Assembly (NCBI GenBank): GCA_000434935.1
Contig: FR882182.1
Location: 110,724-129,044 of the forward strand
Length of the DNA: 18,321 nt
Direction of reading: 5' to 3'
Source of the DNA: Bacteroides sp. CAG:709
GTDB taxonomy: Bacteria; Bacteroidota; Bacteroidia; Bacteroidales; UBA932
Shown: one piece after another, positions 6,234 to 15,965 of the stretch
How the letters are laid out: every line of letters starts with the position of its first letter
Numbering within the stretch: the first letter of the stretch is position 1
Made by a program: the position numbers and the translations under genes
The notes under the pieces: model-generated
Told to the model about the DNA's origin: nothing
What the model saw: only the letters and a program-made list of their open reading frames with translations
Databases searched by the model: none

Positions 6234-8228
6234 ATGAAGACAAAGAATATAATAGAATTTTTATCTGTTCTGCTTATATTGTCCTCTTGTGGGAACCAAG
6301 CCAAGTTTATTGCTCCTAAAGAAGTGCGCATTTCTACAGATAGTCTCGCACTCCGATATGACGACAGCGCAGGGACAGATTGGTTAAAGGTCGGTCTGTG
6401 GGGCATTCCTCTACCGGTAGACTATGACGGTGACGGACGTATGGATTTGCTTATATCCTGCCCGGATACGCCTTATAAGGGTCTGTATCTGTTCAGAAAC
6501 ATAGGAACCTCTTCCAAGCCATTTTTTGATAAGGCCAGACGTGTCAGTGCGGTCGGCAAGAACAATATCCGTCTGTCTGAAGTCAACGGAGAACCTCGAG
6601 TCTTGTCTCCAGGCAGAGAATACCCGGGTTTTATCCACGCACCATACGATTCCGTTGCAAGAATCAGATATAGTGGAGAGAAACTCGGCGTGGATTACAA
6701 GAAATCTCGCAGTAATATGTGGAATCTTGTGGACTTTGACGGAGATGGTGACCTTGACGTTATCGTTGGTATCGACACTTGGGATGACTATGGATGGGAC
6801 AATGCCTACGATGAAGACGGTAATTGGATGAACGGACCTCTGCACGGCTATGTCTATCTTCTTGAAAACTGCGACGGAAAATACGTGAACAGGGGTAAAC
6901 TTTCGGCTGGAGGTGATATCATCGATGTCTATGGCTCTCCGAATCCGTGTGTTGCTGACTTTGACGGAGACGGTGACCTTGACATAATTTGCGGAGAATT
7001 CGTTGACGGACTCACACATTTCGAAAATATAGGAACTAGGGAGGCTCCGGAATACGCTTCGGGACGTCAATTGAAAAATGATGATGGAGAGATACGTTTT
7101 CATTTGCAGATGATCGTTCCGGTGCCGTCAGATTTTGACGGCGACGGACATTGTGACCTTATAGTTGGTGATGAGGACGGAAGGATTGCCTATTTGCGCA
7201 ACACCGGAAAGCTCTTACCTGACGGGATGCCAGTTTTCGAATCTCCTATTTATTTTCGGCAAAAGGCTGACCGGGTGAAGTTTGGAGCACTTTCCACTCC
7301 ATTTGCCGTGGACTTTGATGATGATGGTGACTTTGATATTATGACTGGAAATTCTGCCGGTGAAATTGCTCTTATACGTAATGTGGGGACTCCTAAACAG
7401 GCTAGATGGGCAGTGCCTGAACCGATTCGTATCAATGGGGAGGCATTTCGGATTATGGCAGGCGAAAACGGTTCCATTCAAGGGCCTGCTGAGAGGAAGT
7501 GGGGGTATACTGTTTTGAATGTGGTGGATTGGGATAATGATGGCATTCTCGATATTGTGTTAAACTCAATCTGGGGTAAGATACAGTGGCTTAAGGGTCT
7601 GAAGCCCGGGGAACTTGACTTCGCACCACCACAGGACGTGGAAGTTATGTGGGAAGGTGCTACTCCGTATCCTGTATGGAACTGGTGGAAACCCGCATCT
7701 GGTAAACTCGTGACCCAGTGGAGGACGACTCCTGTCGTCACAGACTGGAATGGTGACGGGCTTGCCGATTTAATAGTTCTTGATACGGAAGGCTACCCTG
7801 CCTTTTTTGAAAGGTTCCGTTCCGATGACGGAGAACTGCTTCTCAAACCGGGAAAGAGAATTTTCTACTGCATTAACTGCTCTCTTTATGATAACCGTGA
7901 AGGCGTTTTGGATTCGACTCCCGGCATATTGAGGCTGAATTCTGGTACTGCCGGCAAGTCTGGACGCCGAAAGATTGCACTCGCAGACATTGACGGGGAC
8001 GGGCTGAAGGATCTTATAGTTGACAGCCGTAGTGTATCGTGGTTTCGCAATCTCGGAACCGATGACGGCTTGGTCCGACTCGAATTTATGGGTGACCTTT
8101 CAGATGTCAGATTTGCCGGACATACGACTTGTCCTACAATCGCTGACATTGATGCTGATGGCATTCCCGAGATTATCCTCGGTGCAGAGGACGGACATTT
8201 TTATCTTCTTGAAAACCCGACAAGATAA
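6234..8228 (+). CDS. FG-GAP/VCBS beta-propeller lipoprotein
   Basis: This is a 664-residue predicted lipoprotein with the lipobox LSSC at Cys19. Nine calcium-loop motifs of the form DxDxDGxxD lie at about residues 62, 167, 242, 301, 360, 431, 503, 585 and 637 (for example DFDGDGDLDVIVG and DWNGDGLADLIVL), each followed by a short strand as in VCBS/FG-GAP propeller repeats. No separate catalytic domain is evident. The start at 6234 gives a good signal peptide and lies 8 bp after the isomerase stop; the longer reading from 6195 would overlap the isomerase and bury the signal. It precedes SusC by 5 bp. A surface glycan-binding or scaffold role is likely. Polysaccharide lyases of family PL11 also carry DxDGDG repeats, but I cannot recognise a lyase here. 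Confidence 0.85.
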   Translation: MKTKNIIEFLSVLLILSSCGNQAKFIAPKEVRISTDSLALRYDDSAGTDWLKVGLWGIPLPVDYDGDGRMDLLISCPDTPYKGLYLFRNIGTSSKPFFDKARRVSAVGKNNIRLSEVNGEPRVLSPGREYPGFIHAPYDSVARIRYSGEKLGVDYKKSRSNMWNLVDFDGDGDLDVIVGIDTWDDYGWDNAYDEDGNWMNGPLHGYVYLLENCDGKYVNRGKLSAGGDIIDVYGSPNPCVADFDGDGDLDIICGEFVDGLTHFENIGTREAPEYASGRQLKNDDGEIRFHLQMIVPVPSDFDGDGHCDLIVGDEDGRIAYLRNTGKLLPDGMPVFESPIYFRQKADRVKFGALSTPFAVDFDDDGDFDIMTGNSAGEIALIRNVGTPKQARWAVPEPIRINGEAFRIMAGENGSIQGPAERKWGYTVLNVVDWDNDGILDIVLNSIWGKIQWLKGLKPGELDFAPPQDVEVMWEGATPYPVWNWWKPASGKLVTQWRTTPVVTDWNGDGLADLIVLDTEGYPAFFERFRSDDGELLLKPGKRIFYCINCSLYDNREGVLDSTPGILRLNSGTAGKSGRRKIALADIDGDGLKDLIVDSRSVSWFRNLGTDDGLVRLEFMGDLSDVRFAGHTTCPTIADIDADGIPEIILGAEDGHFYLLENPTR

Positions 8229-8233
8229 GATAT

Positions 8234-11200
8234 ATGAAACACATTACTGATCGCATATTTAAAATAACACTATTGACAGCAGTCATACTGCTCTCTGCAA
8301 AATGTCTCTTTGCACAGGAGAGGGTGATTGTTACGGGCAAGGTTACAACCCTTGACGGAGAACCGATAGCTGGAGCCTTGGTTCTCGTCAAGGGAACCGT
8401 TAGTGGTTCAATGACGGATGTCTCAGGCAAGTATTCAATTACTGCGGCGTCCGAAAATGTCTTAATCTATTCTCAGATGGGCTACATAGATCGGGAAGTC
8501 ACGGTAGGCACTTCGAGGAACATAGACATAACTCTTGAGGAAGACATTGTGGCTCTCGAAGAGGCTCGGGTGGTCGAAATCGGCTATGGAGGGCAGGCGA
8601 GAAAGGATCTCACAGGAACTGTCAGCATCGTAAAGATGGATGATGTCATAAAGGCGCCTGTCGTGAACTTTGATCAAGCACTTCAAGGAAGAATGCCCGG
8701 TGTCTATGTGTCATCGGCTGACGGGCAGCCCGGTTCAAATATGGAAATCGTTATCCGTGGAGCCAATTCCCTTACGCAAAGCAATGCTCCGCTTTATGTG
8801 GTGGATGGTTTCCCGATGGAAGATTTTTCCAGCGCGGCAATCAATTCGAACGACATAGAATCACTAACGGTACTCAAGGATGCTTCGGCTACTGCTGTTT
8901 ATGGAGCCAGAGGCGCGAACGGCGTTATCATCATTGAGACGAAGAAAGGCGTCGAAGGACGTCCGGTGATTGCATATAATGGAACGTTCGGCTTTCAGAC
9001 TGTCACTAAGAAGATGAAGATGATGAATGCCCTAGAATTCGTCGAGTACCAGATAGAGCGTTCTCCTGCTACAGCGGATACATATCTCAACAATCTGGAT
9101 CGAACTCTCGAATACTATAGGGATCTTGGACAGGGAATCGACTGACAGGATAAGTTGTTCAGGATAGCTCCGATTCATATGCATAATGTTTCTATGACCG
9201 GAGGTACGACATCCACGAAATACTCCGTATCACTTTCTGCCGCGGATCAACAAGGAGTAATTCTCAACAGCGGTTATCAGAAATATCAGGGACGTCTGTC
9301 TATGATTCAGCAGCTTGGACGTACAACCAAGATTACTATAAACGGCAGTTTTACCTCCGACAAGACTTATGGTCAAACTTCATCGTCGGCCCTTTCTACG
9401 AGCAATGCTTACGCTTCTTATCTTATGTACCGAACTTGGGCATATCGTCCGGTAAATACGAGTGGGGTTGTAGAGGATGAAGAACTCTTTGACGATGCCT
9501 TTGATGGAGTGAATTCGGCAGTAATGAACCCTGTTTTATCCAGTAAGAATGAGGACAAGAGTACGAGAAAAGTGACATTCATATCCAATGCAAAGTTCGA
9601 GTGGGACATAATGAAAGAACTCAAACTTACGATAAGCGGAGGATATTCGAGATTTCTCACTCTCAATACGGAGTTCAACAACTCCAAAACTTATAAAGGC
9701 TATCCTCTTCTGACCAACGCACGTGGTATCAATGCTTCTAACAGCAATGTACATAAGACAGCTTGGATGAATGAAAATACGCTTACGTACAATAAGGGTT
9801 GGAATAGGGACAGGCACAAACTCAATGTGGTTGCCGGATTCACGATAGAGGGCATCAATATGGAAACTTACGGATATTCTAGCAAGTTTATCCCGATTGA
9901 ATCTCTTGGAATAAGTGGAATGGACGATGGTCTTCCGAACACTATGACTGCGAGGCTTTCGGACAATCGCTTAATGTCTGCTCTCGGCAGGGTAAACTAC
10001 AATTATAAGTCAAAATATCTTGTTACGGCGTCTTTTCGTGCTGACGGCTCCTCAAAGTTCGCTCCTAATCACAGATGGGGTTTTTTCCCATCCGGTGCAG
10101 TGGCGTGGAGGATGAGCAAAGAAGATTTTATGAGGAGGGTTAAATTCGTCAGCGACTTGAAATTGAGAGCGAGCTGGGGACTTACCGGAAACAATAGGGT
10201 CGGAGATTTCTCCCGCTGGCCGGCAATGAGTATTTCCGATTACTATTCTTTCGATTTGAGCGAGCCTTCGGAGGCTTTGGTCCCGACAGCGATGGGAAAT
10301 CGTGATCTTACGTGGGAAACGACAGAGCAAGTGGACGTCGGACTGGATCTGAGACTCTTTAGAAATAGGGTCAGTTTAACTATGGATTGGTATCAGAAAA
10401 CTACGCGTGACCTATTGTTAAACGCCAATGTGCCATATAGTTCCGGATACACTTCTGTTTACAAGAATATCGGAAAAGTACGTAATCGTGGTTTGGAATT
10501 TTCTCTGAACACCATTAATGTCCGCACGAGGAATTTCGAGTGGTCTTCGGATTTTAACATAAGTTTTAACCGCAGCCGGGTTCTCGAACTTGCGGACGGA
10601 GAGAAAAACCTTCTTTCCAAGATAAGCTTTACTGGAGATTTCAATGCCACTTATCTTTATCTTGCCCAAGTTGGTCGGCCAATGGCTCAGTTCTATGGTG
10701 TGCAGTGGGACGGAGTCTATGGATATGATGATTTCGATATCGACAAATCTGGCAAATATGTACTCAAGAACAGTGTTCCGACCAACGGAAACGAACGGAC
10801 AGCGATTCAACCGGGAGACATCAAGTATGTTGATCAAAACGGTGACGGAGTTGTGAATGACCGGGATATGGTGGTCATAGGACGCTGCGAGCCAATACAC
10901 ACGGGAGGATTCAACAATAATTTCATCTATAAAGATCTCTCGCTCAGTGTGTTTTTTCAGTGGAGATATGGTAGCGATGTTATGAATGCGAATCGGATAA
11001 TCTTTGAGGGCAACTATGCAAATAAGAACATAAATCAGTTCAAAACTTATGTTGACAGATGGTCTCCGGACAATCAAGACAGTAAGAACTTCCGCATAGG
11101 CGGACGTGGTCCATCCGGAGTTTACAGCTCCAAGACAATCGAAGATGGTTCTTTCCTCCGTTTAAAGACGGTTCAACTGGCATATTCTTTCCCGAAAAAA

Positions 11201-11389
11201 TGGATGAAGGAGATACATCTGAACACTATACAGGTCTATATTTCAGGAGAGAATCTTTGGACTTGGACAGCCTATAGTGGGCTTGATCCGGAAGTGTCAA
11301 CGAAGAATTCTGCTTTGACTCCGGGATTTGACTACTCGGCTTATGCAAGAAACAGGATTTTCACGGCAGGAGTCAAGATTGTTTTTTAA
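8234..11389 (+). pseudogene. susC: SusC/RagA TonB-dependent transporter, interrupted by in-frame TGA
   Basis: One reading frame of 1051 codons encodes a complete SusC-type outer-membrane transporter except for a TGA at codon 304. Before the stop come a signal peptide ending in LFAQ, a carboxypeptidase-regulatory-like domain (about 30-103), a TonB-box region (ALEEARVVEIGYGG) and the plug with APLYVVDGFP and AVYGARGANGVIIIETKKG. After it, in the same frame, follow QDKLFRIAP, HNVSMTGG, the whole beta-barrel with GTNN-like and SASFRADGSSKFA-type SusC motifs, and a terminal Phe (VKIVF). SusC imports oligosaccharides with the SusD lid encoded 17 bp downstream. Termination at codon 304 would leave only signal, N-domain and plug, and any restart downstream (TTG 9155, ATG 9179) would lack a signal peptide. 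The gene is non-functional, read through, or wrongly sequenced at one base. Confidence 0.92.
9143..9145 (+). other. In-frame TGA at the conserved SusC Trp position
   Basis: The codons around the stop read GID-TGA-QDKLFR. SusC proteins usually have a (T/N)DWQDxxFR motif here, so TGA replaces the expected Trp codon TGG by one base. The next base is C, a context often associated with weaker termination. Every other Trp in the complete genes of the window is TGG. Confidence 0.85.
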
Positions 11390-11406
11390 TTAAAAACTTT
11401 GTGAAT

Positions 11407-13032
11407 ATGAAAAGATATATATCGCTGATATTTTGCATTGCGACATTTGTGGCAGCGGCTTCCTGCAGTTTTCTTGACACGGAACCAAAGGATTTTGTGA
11501 CACCGACCAATTCCTACAGCACAGAATCCGAGATGACAATGGCATTGAACGGCATATATGCGACACTTGCGGAAGCGGCGCTTTACGGGAACAATATGCT
11601 GGGAAGAATGGGACTTTCAGCCGATATCGGATATGAAAGCTATTCGTCCGACTATGGCTCGGTAGGTGACTATGATGTATCTCCGAGTGATTCCAAGATA
11701 CTTGCATACTGGAGGGAACTCTACAAGGGGATCAATCGCGCAAATATGTTCATCAAGAACATAGATAAACCGAAGATGGACAGCAAACTGCGTAACAGCT
11801 ATCTTGGACAGGCTCTCTTCCTCAGAGGATATTATTATTTTATGCTTGTTGTAAGATTTAATCGTATTCCTCTAATACTTGATGTTGTGGAGGACAGTTC
11901 GAAGGAGGCTCTACAGATTGCCCAGAGTTCTCCAAAAGATGTTTACTTGCAGATTATCGCAGATATGGAAATGGCGGCAGATTTGGTTAATACTGCCACT
12001 GAGGTGGGAACGCCGTGTCGTGTAAGTCAATCAACTGTACACGGAATGCTTGCAAAAGTTTGTCTTTATATGGCAGGTTATCCTGTCCGTGAAATCGGAA
12101 TGTACGCGAAGGCCAAGGAATATGCCGGCAAAGTTATAGACTCCGGGCAGCATAGTCTTAATCCGTCATATGAACAGATATTCATCAACTACATCCAGAA
12201 TGTGTATGATATTCAAGAAAATCTGTTTGAGGTGAATTTCTATGGAAACAATGAAGGCGCTTACACAAATACAGCAGGTATGGTTGGACGAAACAACGGA
12301 ATAGGATGCACGAATAACAAGATTAGCTCAACCGGCAAGTCAATTGTGGATATGTACGGCTATTCCATAGGTGCTATACGCACAACACCATATTTTTATG
12401 AAATGTTTGAAGACGGCGATCTCAGGCGTGACTGGACCATAGCGAATTACACCTATAATACGACGACTGGAGGTAAGACTATACAGACCACCAATATTTG
12501 GACGCGCTATTGTGGTAAGTTCCGCCGTGAGTATGAATTAACTTCGTCAAGATCGACGAACTACACCTCTACAGATTTTCCGATTCTTAGATATGCGGAT
12601 GTTCTGCTTGTTTGGGCGGAGGCGGTAGCTTCAGGAGCAGATGATAATGCCGGGGATCTCGAGCAGGCATGGGAATATGTCAATCAGGTGAGGCGGCGAG
12701 GATATGGGCTGGATATCGCCCTCACAAGTGGAATTGCAGATGTCGGACCAGGCGACAAGTTTTTGCTTATGGAAACAATTAAGGATGAGCGCGCCCGCGA
12801 ACTCGGATTCGAACTTACTAGAAAGGATGACCTCGTGCGTTGGGGCATTTTCTATGACAATATGAGGTATCTTAGGAGTGTCGCCAACTCCATACCGGCA
12901 AGTTACATCTCTTCCTATTATGTCAATGCGAGAAGATACTACAATAATGTCAGCAAGAGAGATGAGTTCTGGCCCATACCTGCCTATGAGATGGGGGTAA
13001 ATAGAGCGTTGGAACAAAATCCGGGCTGGTAA
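11407..13032 (+). CDS. susD: SusD/RagB family glycan-binding lipoprotein
   Basis: This 541-residue protein is the surface lid partner of SusC. It has a lipobox AASC with Cys20, then the canonical start FLDTEPKDFVTPTNSYST and EMTMALNGIYATL. The middle contains ELYKGINRANMFIKNID and GQALFLRGYYYFMLVVRF, and the end has DERARELGFELTRKDDLVRW and FWPIPAYEMGVNRALEQNPG, all SusD hallmarks of the alpha-helical TPR-like fold. A GTG six bases upstream (11401) is in frame, but ATG 11407 gives a cleaner signal peptide. It follows SusC by 17 bp and precedes the DUF5017 gene by 14 bp. The gene is intact despite the broken SusC, which suggests the SusC lesion is recent or not inactivating. The ligand is unknown. 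Confidence 0.95.
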   Translation: MKRYISLIFCIATFVAAASCSFLDTEPKDFVTPTNSYSTESEMTMALNGIYATLAEAALYGNNMLGRMGLSADIGYESYSSDYGSVGDYDVSPSDSKILAYWRELYKGINRANMFIKNIDKPKMDSKLRNSYLGQALFLRGYYYFMLVVRFNRIPLILDVVEDSSKEALQIAQSSPKDVYLQIIADMEMAADLVNTATEVGTPCRVSQSTVHGMLAKVCLYMAGYPVREIGMYAKAKEYAGKVIDSGQHSLNPSYEQIFINYIQNVYDIQENLFEVNFYGNNEGAYTNTAGMVGRNNGIGCTNNKISSTGKSIVDMYGYSIGAIRTTPYFYEMFEDGDLRRDWTIANYTYNTTTGGKTIQTTNIWTRYCGKFRREYELTSSRSTNYTSTDFPILRYADVLLVWAEAVASGADDNAGDLEQAWEYVNQVRRRGYGLDIALTSGIADVGPGDKFLLMETIKDERARELGFELTRKDDLVRWGIFYDNMRYLRSVANSIPASYISSYYVNARRYYNNVSKRDEFWPIPAYEMGVNRALEQNPGW

Positions 13033-13046
13033 TAAAAACAGAAGTT

Positions 13047-14048
13047 ATGAGAACAAAAATATTATTGATTATGTTATTTTCTGCTCTGGTATTTGCAGGA
13101 TGCAGAAAATCTTTTGAAAAGGTTGAGGACGTGAATTTTGACGTCTCCGTTTCCTCGGAAGTCTTCAAAGTCGGCGAGAAGGTTGTTTTCAATATGGAGG
13201 GAAGTCCTGACTTTATCACTTTTTGGTCAGGAGAGGTCGGCAGCGAATATGCCTACAGGAATACTGACAGAATCGTTGAGACTCAGATGTCACTTTCCTT
13301 TTCCACAACCACCACTGCAGGAACTAAAGGAACTCCGAATCCAGCCAGCGTTCTTGTCGAGTGGTCATCAGACTTTTCAGGAGAGTATACAGAAGAGGCT
13401 TTGAGTGCGGCCACTTGGCATGACATTACCCGTGAATTCAATCTGCCGTCAGATACCGGGGTGTCAAATCTGTTTTCAGGTGAACTGCTTGTTTCTCCGT
13501 TTTTTACAGATCCTAAAAAGCCTATCTATTTCAGGTTTTACTACAAGGTGGACGCTTTCGATGAGACCGCTGCAGACGGGAAGGGCAACGGTCGCACTCA
13601 ATGGCTTTTCTATTCCGTATCATTTAAAGGAATTACAGGTGAGACAGTCGGTGAACTATATGACATTATCAGCGGTGGGTGGAAAATCGTTTGTGCTCCA
13701 TCATTCGATGGTCAGGCAAGTTTTCCGGATATAAACGCTTCAAGGATTCTTTTCAGAAGCGATTTCAGACCAACGCATGATCTTGAATGCTGGGCTGTTT
13801 CCGGACCGATTTACAGGATGGATTATATCAATAACGGACCGGACCATGGGGTAGGCATCAAGGCAATGGCAGATGCCGACAGGACCCAATATTCATATAG
13901 TTGGGATGAACCTGGCGAATACACCGTGACTCTTGTTGCGGCAAACTCAAATGTTTATGGACGCAAGGAAACAGTTAAAGAATTCAAAATCAGGATTGTT
14001 GAGGACGACGGTGTAATAATCCCACCTTCTCCTAGTGATTGGAAATAG
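13047..14048 (+). CDS. DUF5017 domain lipoprotein, likely surface glycan-binding
   Basis: This is a 333-residue predicted lipoprotein with lipobox FAGC at Cys19. The body resembles DUF5017 proteins found beside SusD in Bacteroidota: an N-terminal beta-sandwich (VGEKVVFNMEGSPDFITFWS, GEVGSEYAYRNTDR), a central region with AATWHDITREFNL and FRFYYKVDAFD, and a C-terminal PKD-like strand set (YSWDEPGEYTVTLVAANSN). The next gene repeats the same domain with the same motifs in the same order, so the two are paralogs from duplication. The SusE/SusF-like position after SusD suggests it binds the glycan on the cell surface. No catalytic residues are recognised. Confidence 0.8.
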   Translation: MRTKILLIMLFSALVFAGCRKSFEKVEDVNFDVSVSSEVFKVGEKVVFNMEGSPDFITFWSGEVGSEYAYRNTDRIVETQMSLSFSTTTTAGTKGTPNPASVLVEWSSDFSGEYTEEALSAATWHDITREFNLPSDTGVSNLFSGELLVSPFFTDPKKPIYFRFYYKVDAFDETAADGKGNGRTQWLFYSVSFKGITGETVGELYDIISGGWKIVCAPSFDGQASFPDINASRILFRSDFRPTHDLECWAVSGPIYRMDYINNGPDHGVGIKAMADADRTQYSYSWDEPGEYTVTLVAANSNVYGRKETVKEFKIRIVEDDGVIIPPSPSDWK

Positions 14049-14050
14049 AA

Positions 14051-15961
14051 ATGGATACTATGAAAAGGATAATTATCATAGCAACAGCGTTTGTCGCGCT
14101 GTATGCATGTTCGGAAAAGATTAATGTTCCGGGACTCTCACAGACCGAAGATGCGATTGTATTCAGCGCAAGGTCTTCTGATACGCGAACTGTTGTCGGA
14201 ACTAATGTGGACAGACTTCTTACCGTAGCGTGGGCTGATGAAGATGCTGTCGGAATATATGGTTTTTCAGACGGACAGTCTGTTGGTAATAATGTTCAGT
14301 ATATTGCTGTTCCAACATCCGGTGATGCCTCAAAATGCACATTTCGTGCTTCTGACGCGGAGACCATTTTTCGATGGCGCAATGGTATGAAACAGGAATA
14401 TCACGCCTATTATCCCTGGGCGCATACAGACGTTGCTGACGTGAAATCGCATCCGTTTTCTTTGCCGTCAGAACAAATTCAAAACGGGGCGGATTCTCCC
14501 AATCATCTTTCTCGTTACGGTCTTATGACAGCTTCCCAGAGAATAGCTGCCGATGAAAAGAATGACGGCGGAATACAGTTTGTTTTTTCCAACATATTCT
14601 CCGTCGTCGAGTTCCGTCTCAAGATGGATGCCGCGACTTCCATATCCACGGTTCCTATAACTAGTGCGAGACTCATCTCAAAATCAGGAGATCTCGCTTG
14701 GAAAAAAGCCACGATTGACCTAAGTGCGGATATGTCCGGTTCTCTTCCCGTGAGCGTCTTGTCTGCAGACCGGGAGATAACCCTTATGATTGAGGGCAAT
14801 GTGGATTTAAAGAAGAAAGAGTGGCATAGCATTTATTTTGTTGTTGCTCCAGGTTCCCATACACCCGGCTCACTATCTCTGGAACTTACCGCGATCGATA
14901 ATTCCATTCACACAGTTATGATTGATGATGCTGTGACTTTTCTTCCGAACAGACATTATGTAAAGGAATATGAACTCACTCTGGATGCTTTTATCCCCGG
15001 CGAAACTTTTGAGGCTGAAATTCCTTCTCTTGAATGTCGAGCAGGCGAACCTTTTTCTATAGGGCTTAAAGGAAACGCCACGACGGTGGAACTGTGGACT
15101 GGTGAGGTCGGACATGATTATGAATATGCAGAGAAGGATAGAATGCAAGAGGCTAATATGACTGTCAATTTCACTATGGCTCTGAATAGTGGTTATCAGC
15201 GCAGTCCAGCCAAAATCAAATATTCCAACGATATGAAAGGGGATGCTTCTATAGAATCCATAGAAGCAGCCACATGGACAGATGTTTCTGATAAATTCGA
15301 TTTTACGACATTGATTGCGGCAGTTGATGCCGATGTGCCGAAGGTAGACTCGAATACTGTTCCGCACGATGCTGGAATTGTGGACTGTACAGATTGGTTC
15401 GGATCTGACGGAAATTGCAGGATTGCCTTTTTCTATCATATAGACAAATATGATGACGGATATATTGATCCTATTCATAACGAGAAAACCGGAAACGGAA
15501 GGACGTATTTTTATTTGTTCGATATGTGGGTGCGCGCGAAATTCGCGTCAGAAACAAATTATACCGAACTGTACCGTCAAGCATACGATACAGTGAAACC
15601 GAAACCGGAATATCCAGTGTTCGTGCAAGGAGATACATTTGATTCATCGGACGGCAAAAATCCGATTAATGTATATTCCTATGTAAATGGCGCTTATACA
15701 ATAAGGCTCGGATCCGCTTTTAAGCCGGCAGCCGATAGAGATTCCTATTTGGTTCTTCCTCTTCTCACTCGTCCGGAGACGAAGAATGTGGGACCGGACA
15801 AACCTGTGAAAATCAAGCTTGAAGGAGAGGATATGCCGTTATCATATTCATATGTTTTCAACAAACCGGGAACTTACAATGTCACTCTTGTCGGCGTTGT
15901 CCCGACTCTTGCCGGAGACAAGAAAATAATTAAGTCAGCAAGCATAACTGTAATGGAATAG
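14051..15961 (+). CDS. Fimbrillin-like plus DUF5017 fusion lipoprotein
   Basis: This is a 636-residue predicted lipoprotein with lipobox LYAC at Cys20. Residues about 30-310 resemble a fimbrillin/Mfa-like domain (SSDTRTVVG, VAWADEDAVGIYGF, YHAYYPWAH, FSNIFSVVEFRLK, and NRHYVKEYELTLD at its end). Residues about 315-636 form a second DUF5017 unit: TVELWTGEVGHDYEYAEKDR, AATWTDVSDKFDF, AFFYHIDKYDDG, NGRTYFYLFD and YVFNKPGTYNVTLVG line up with the preceding protein. ATG 14051 is 2 bp after the previous stop; ATG 14060 is an equally plausible start, and TTG 14039 would overlap the previous gene. A surface glycan-binding role is likely from position. Polymerised fimbriae seem unlikely, as no assembly genes are nearby. 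Confidence 0.78.
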   Translation: MDTMKRIIIIATAFVALYACSEKINVPGLSQTEDAIVFSARSSDTRTVVGTNVDRLLTVAWADEDAVGIYGFSDGQSVGNNVQYIAVPTSGDASKCTFRASDAETIFRWRNGMKQEYHAYYPWAHTDVADVKSHPFSLPSEQIQNGADSPNHLSRYGLMTASQRIAADEKNDGGIQFVFSNIFSVVEFRLKMDAATSISTVPITSARLISKSGDLAWKKATIDLSADMSGSLPVSVLSADREITLMIEGNVDLKKKEWHSIYFVVAPGSHTPGSLSLELTAIDNSIHTVMIDDAVTFLPNRHYVKEYELTLDAFIPGETFEAEIPSLECRAGEPFSIGLKGNATTVELWTGEVGHDYEYAEKDRMQEANMTVNFTMALNSGYQRSPAKIKYSNDMKGDASIESIEAATWTDVSDKFDFTTLIAAVDADVPKVDSNTVPHDAGIVDCTDWFGSDGNCRIAFFYHIDKYDDGYIDPIHNEKTGNGRTYFYLFDMWVRAKFASETNYTELYRQAYDTVKPKPEYPVFVQGDTFDSSDGKNPINVYSYVNGAYTIRLGSAFKPAADRDSYLVLPLLTRPETKNVGPDKPVKIKLEGEDMPLSYSYVFNKPGTYNVTLVGVVPTLAGDKKIIKSASITVME

Positions 15962-15965
15962 TAAT

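Noticed and set aside
8234..11389. Alternative genetic code with UGA read as Trp
   Set aside because: All other complete genes use TGG for Trp with no second in-frame TGA, and the kinase ends in TGA. One TGA in about 15 kb of coding sequence does not support recoding across the genome.
11382..11399. Fourth operator copy between SusC and SusD
   Set aside because: The stretch has TTTTTTAATTAAAAA, but the CG core and left arm are missing, so it is best explained as AT-rich spacer.
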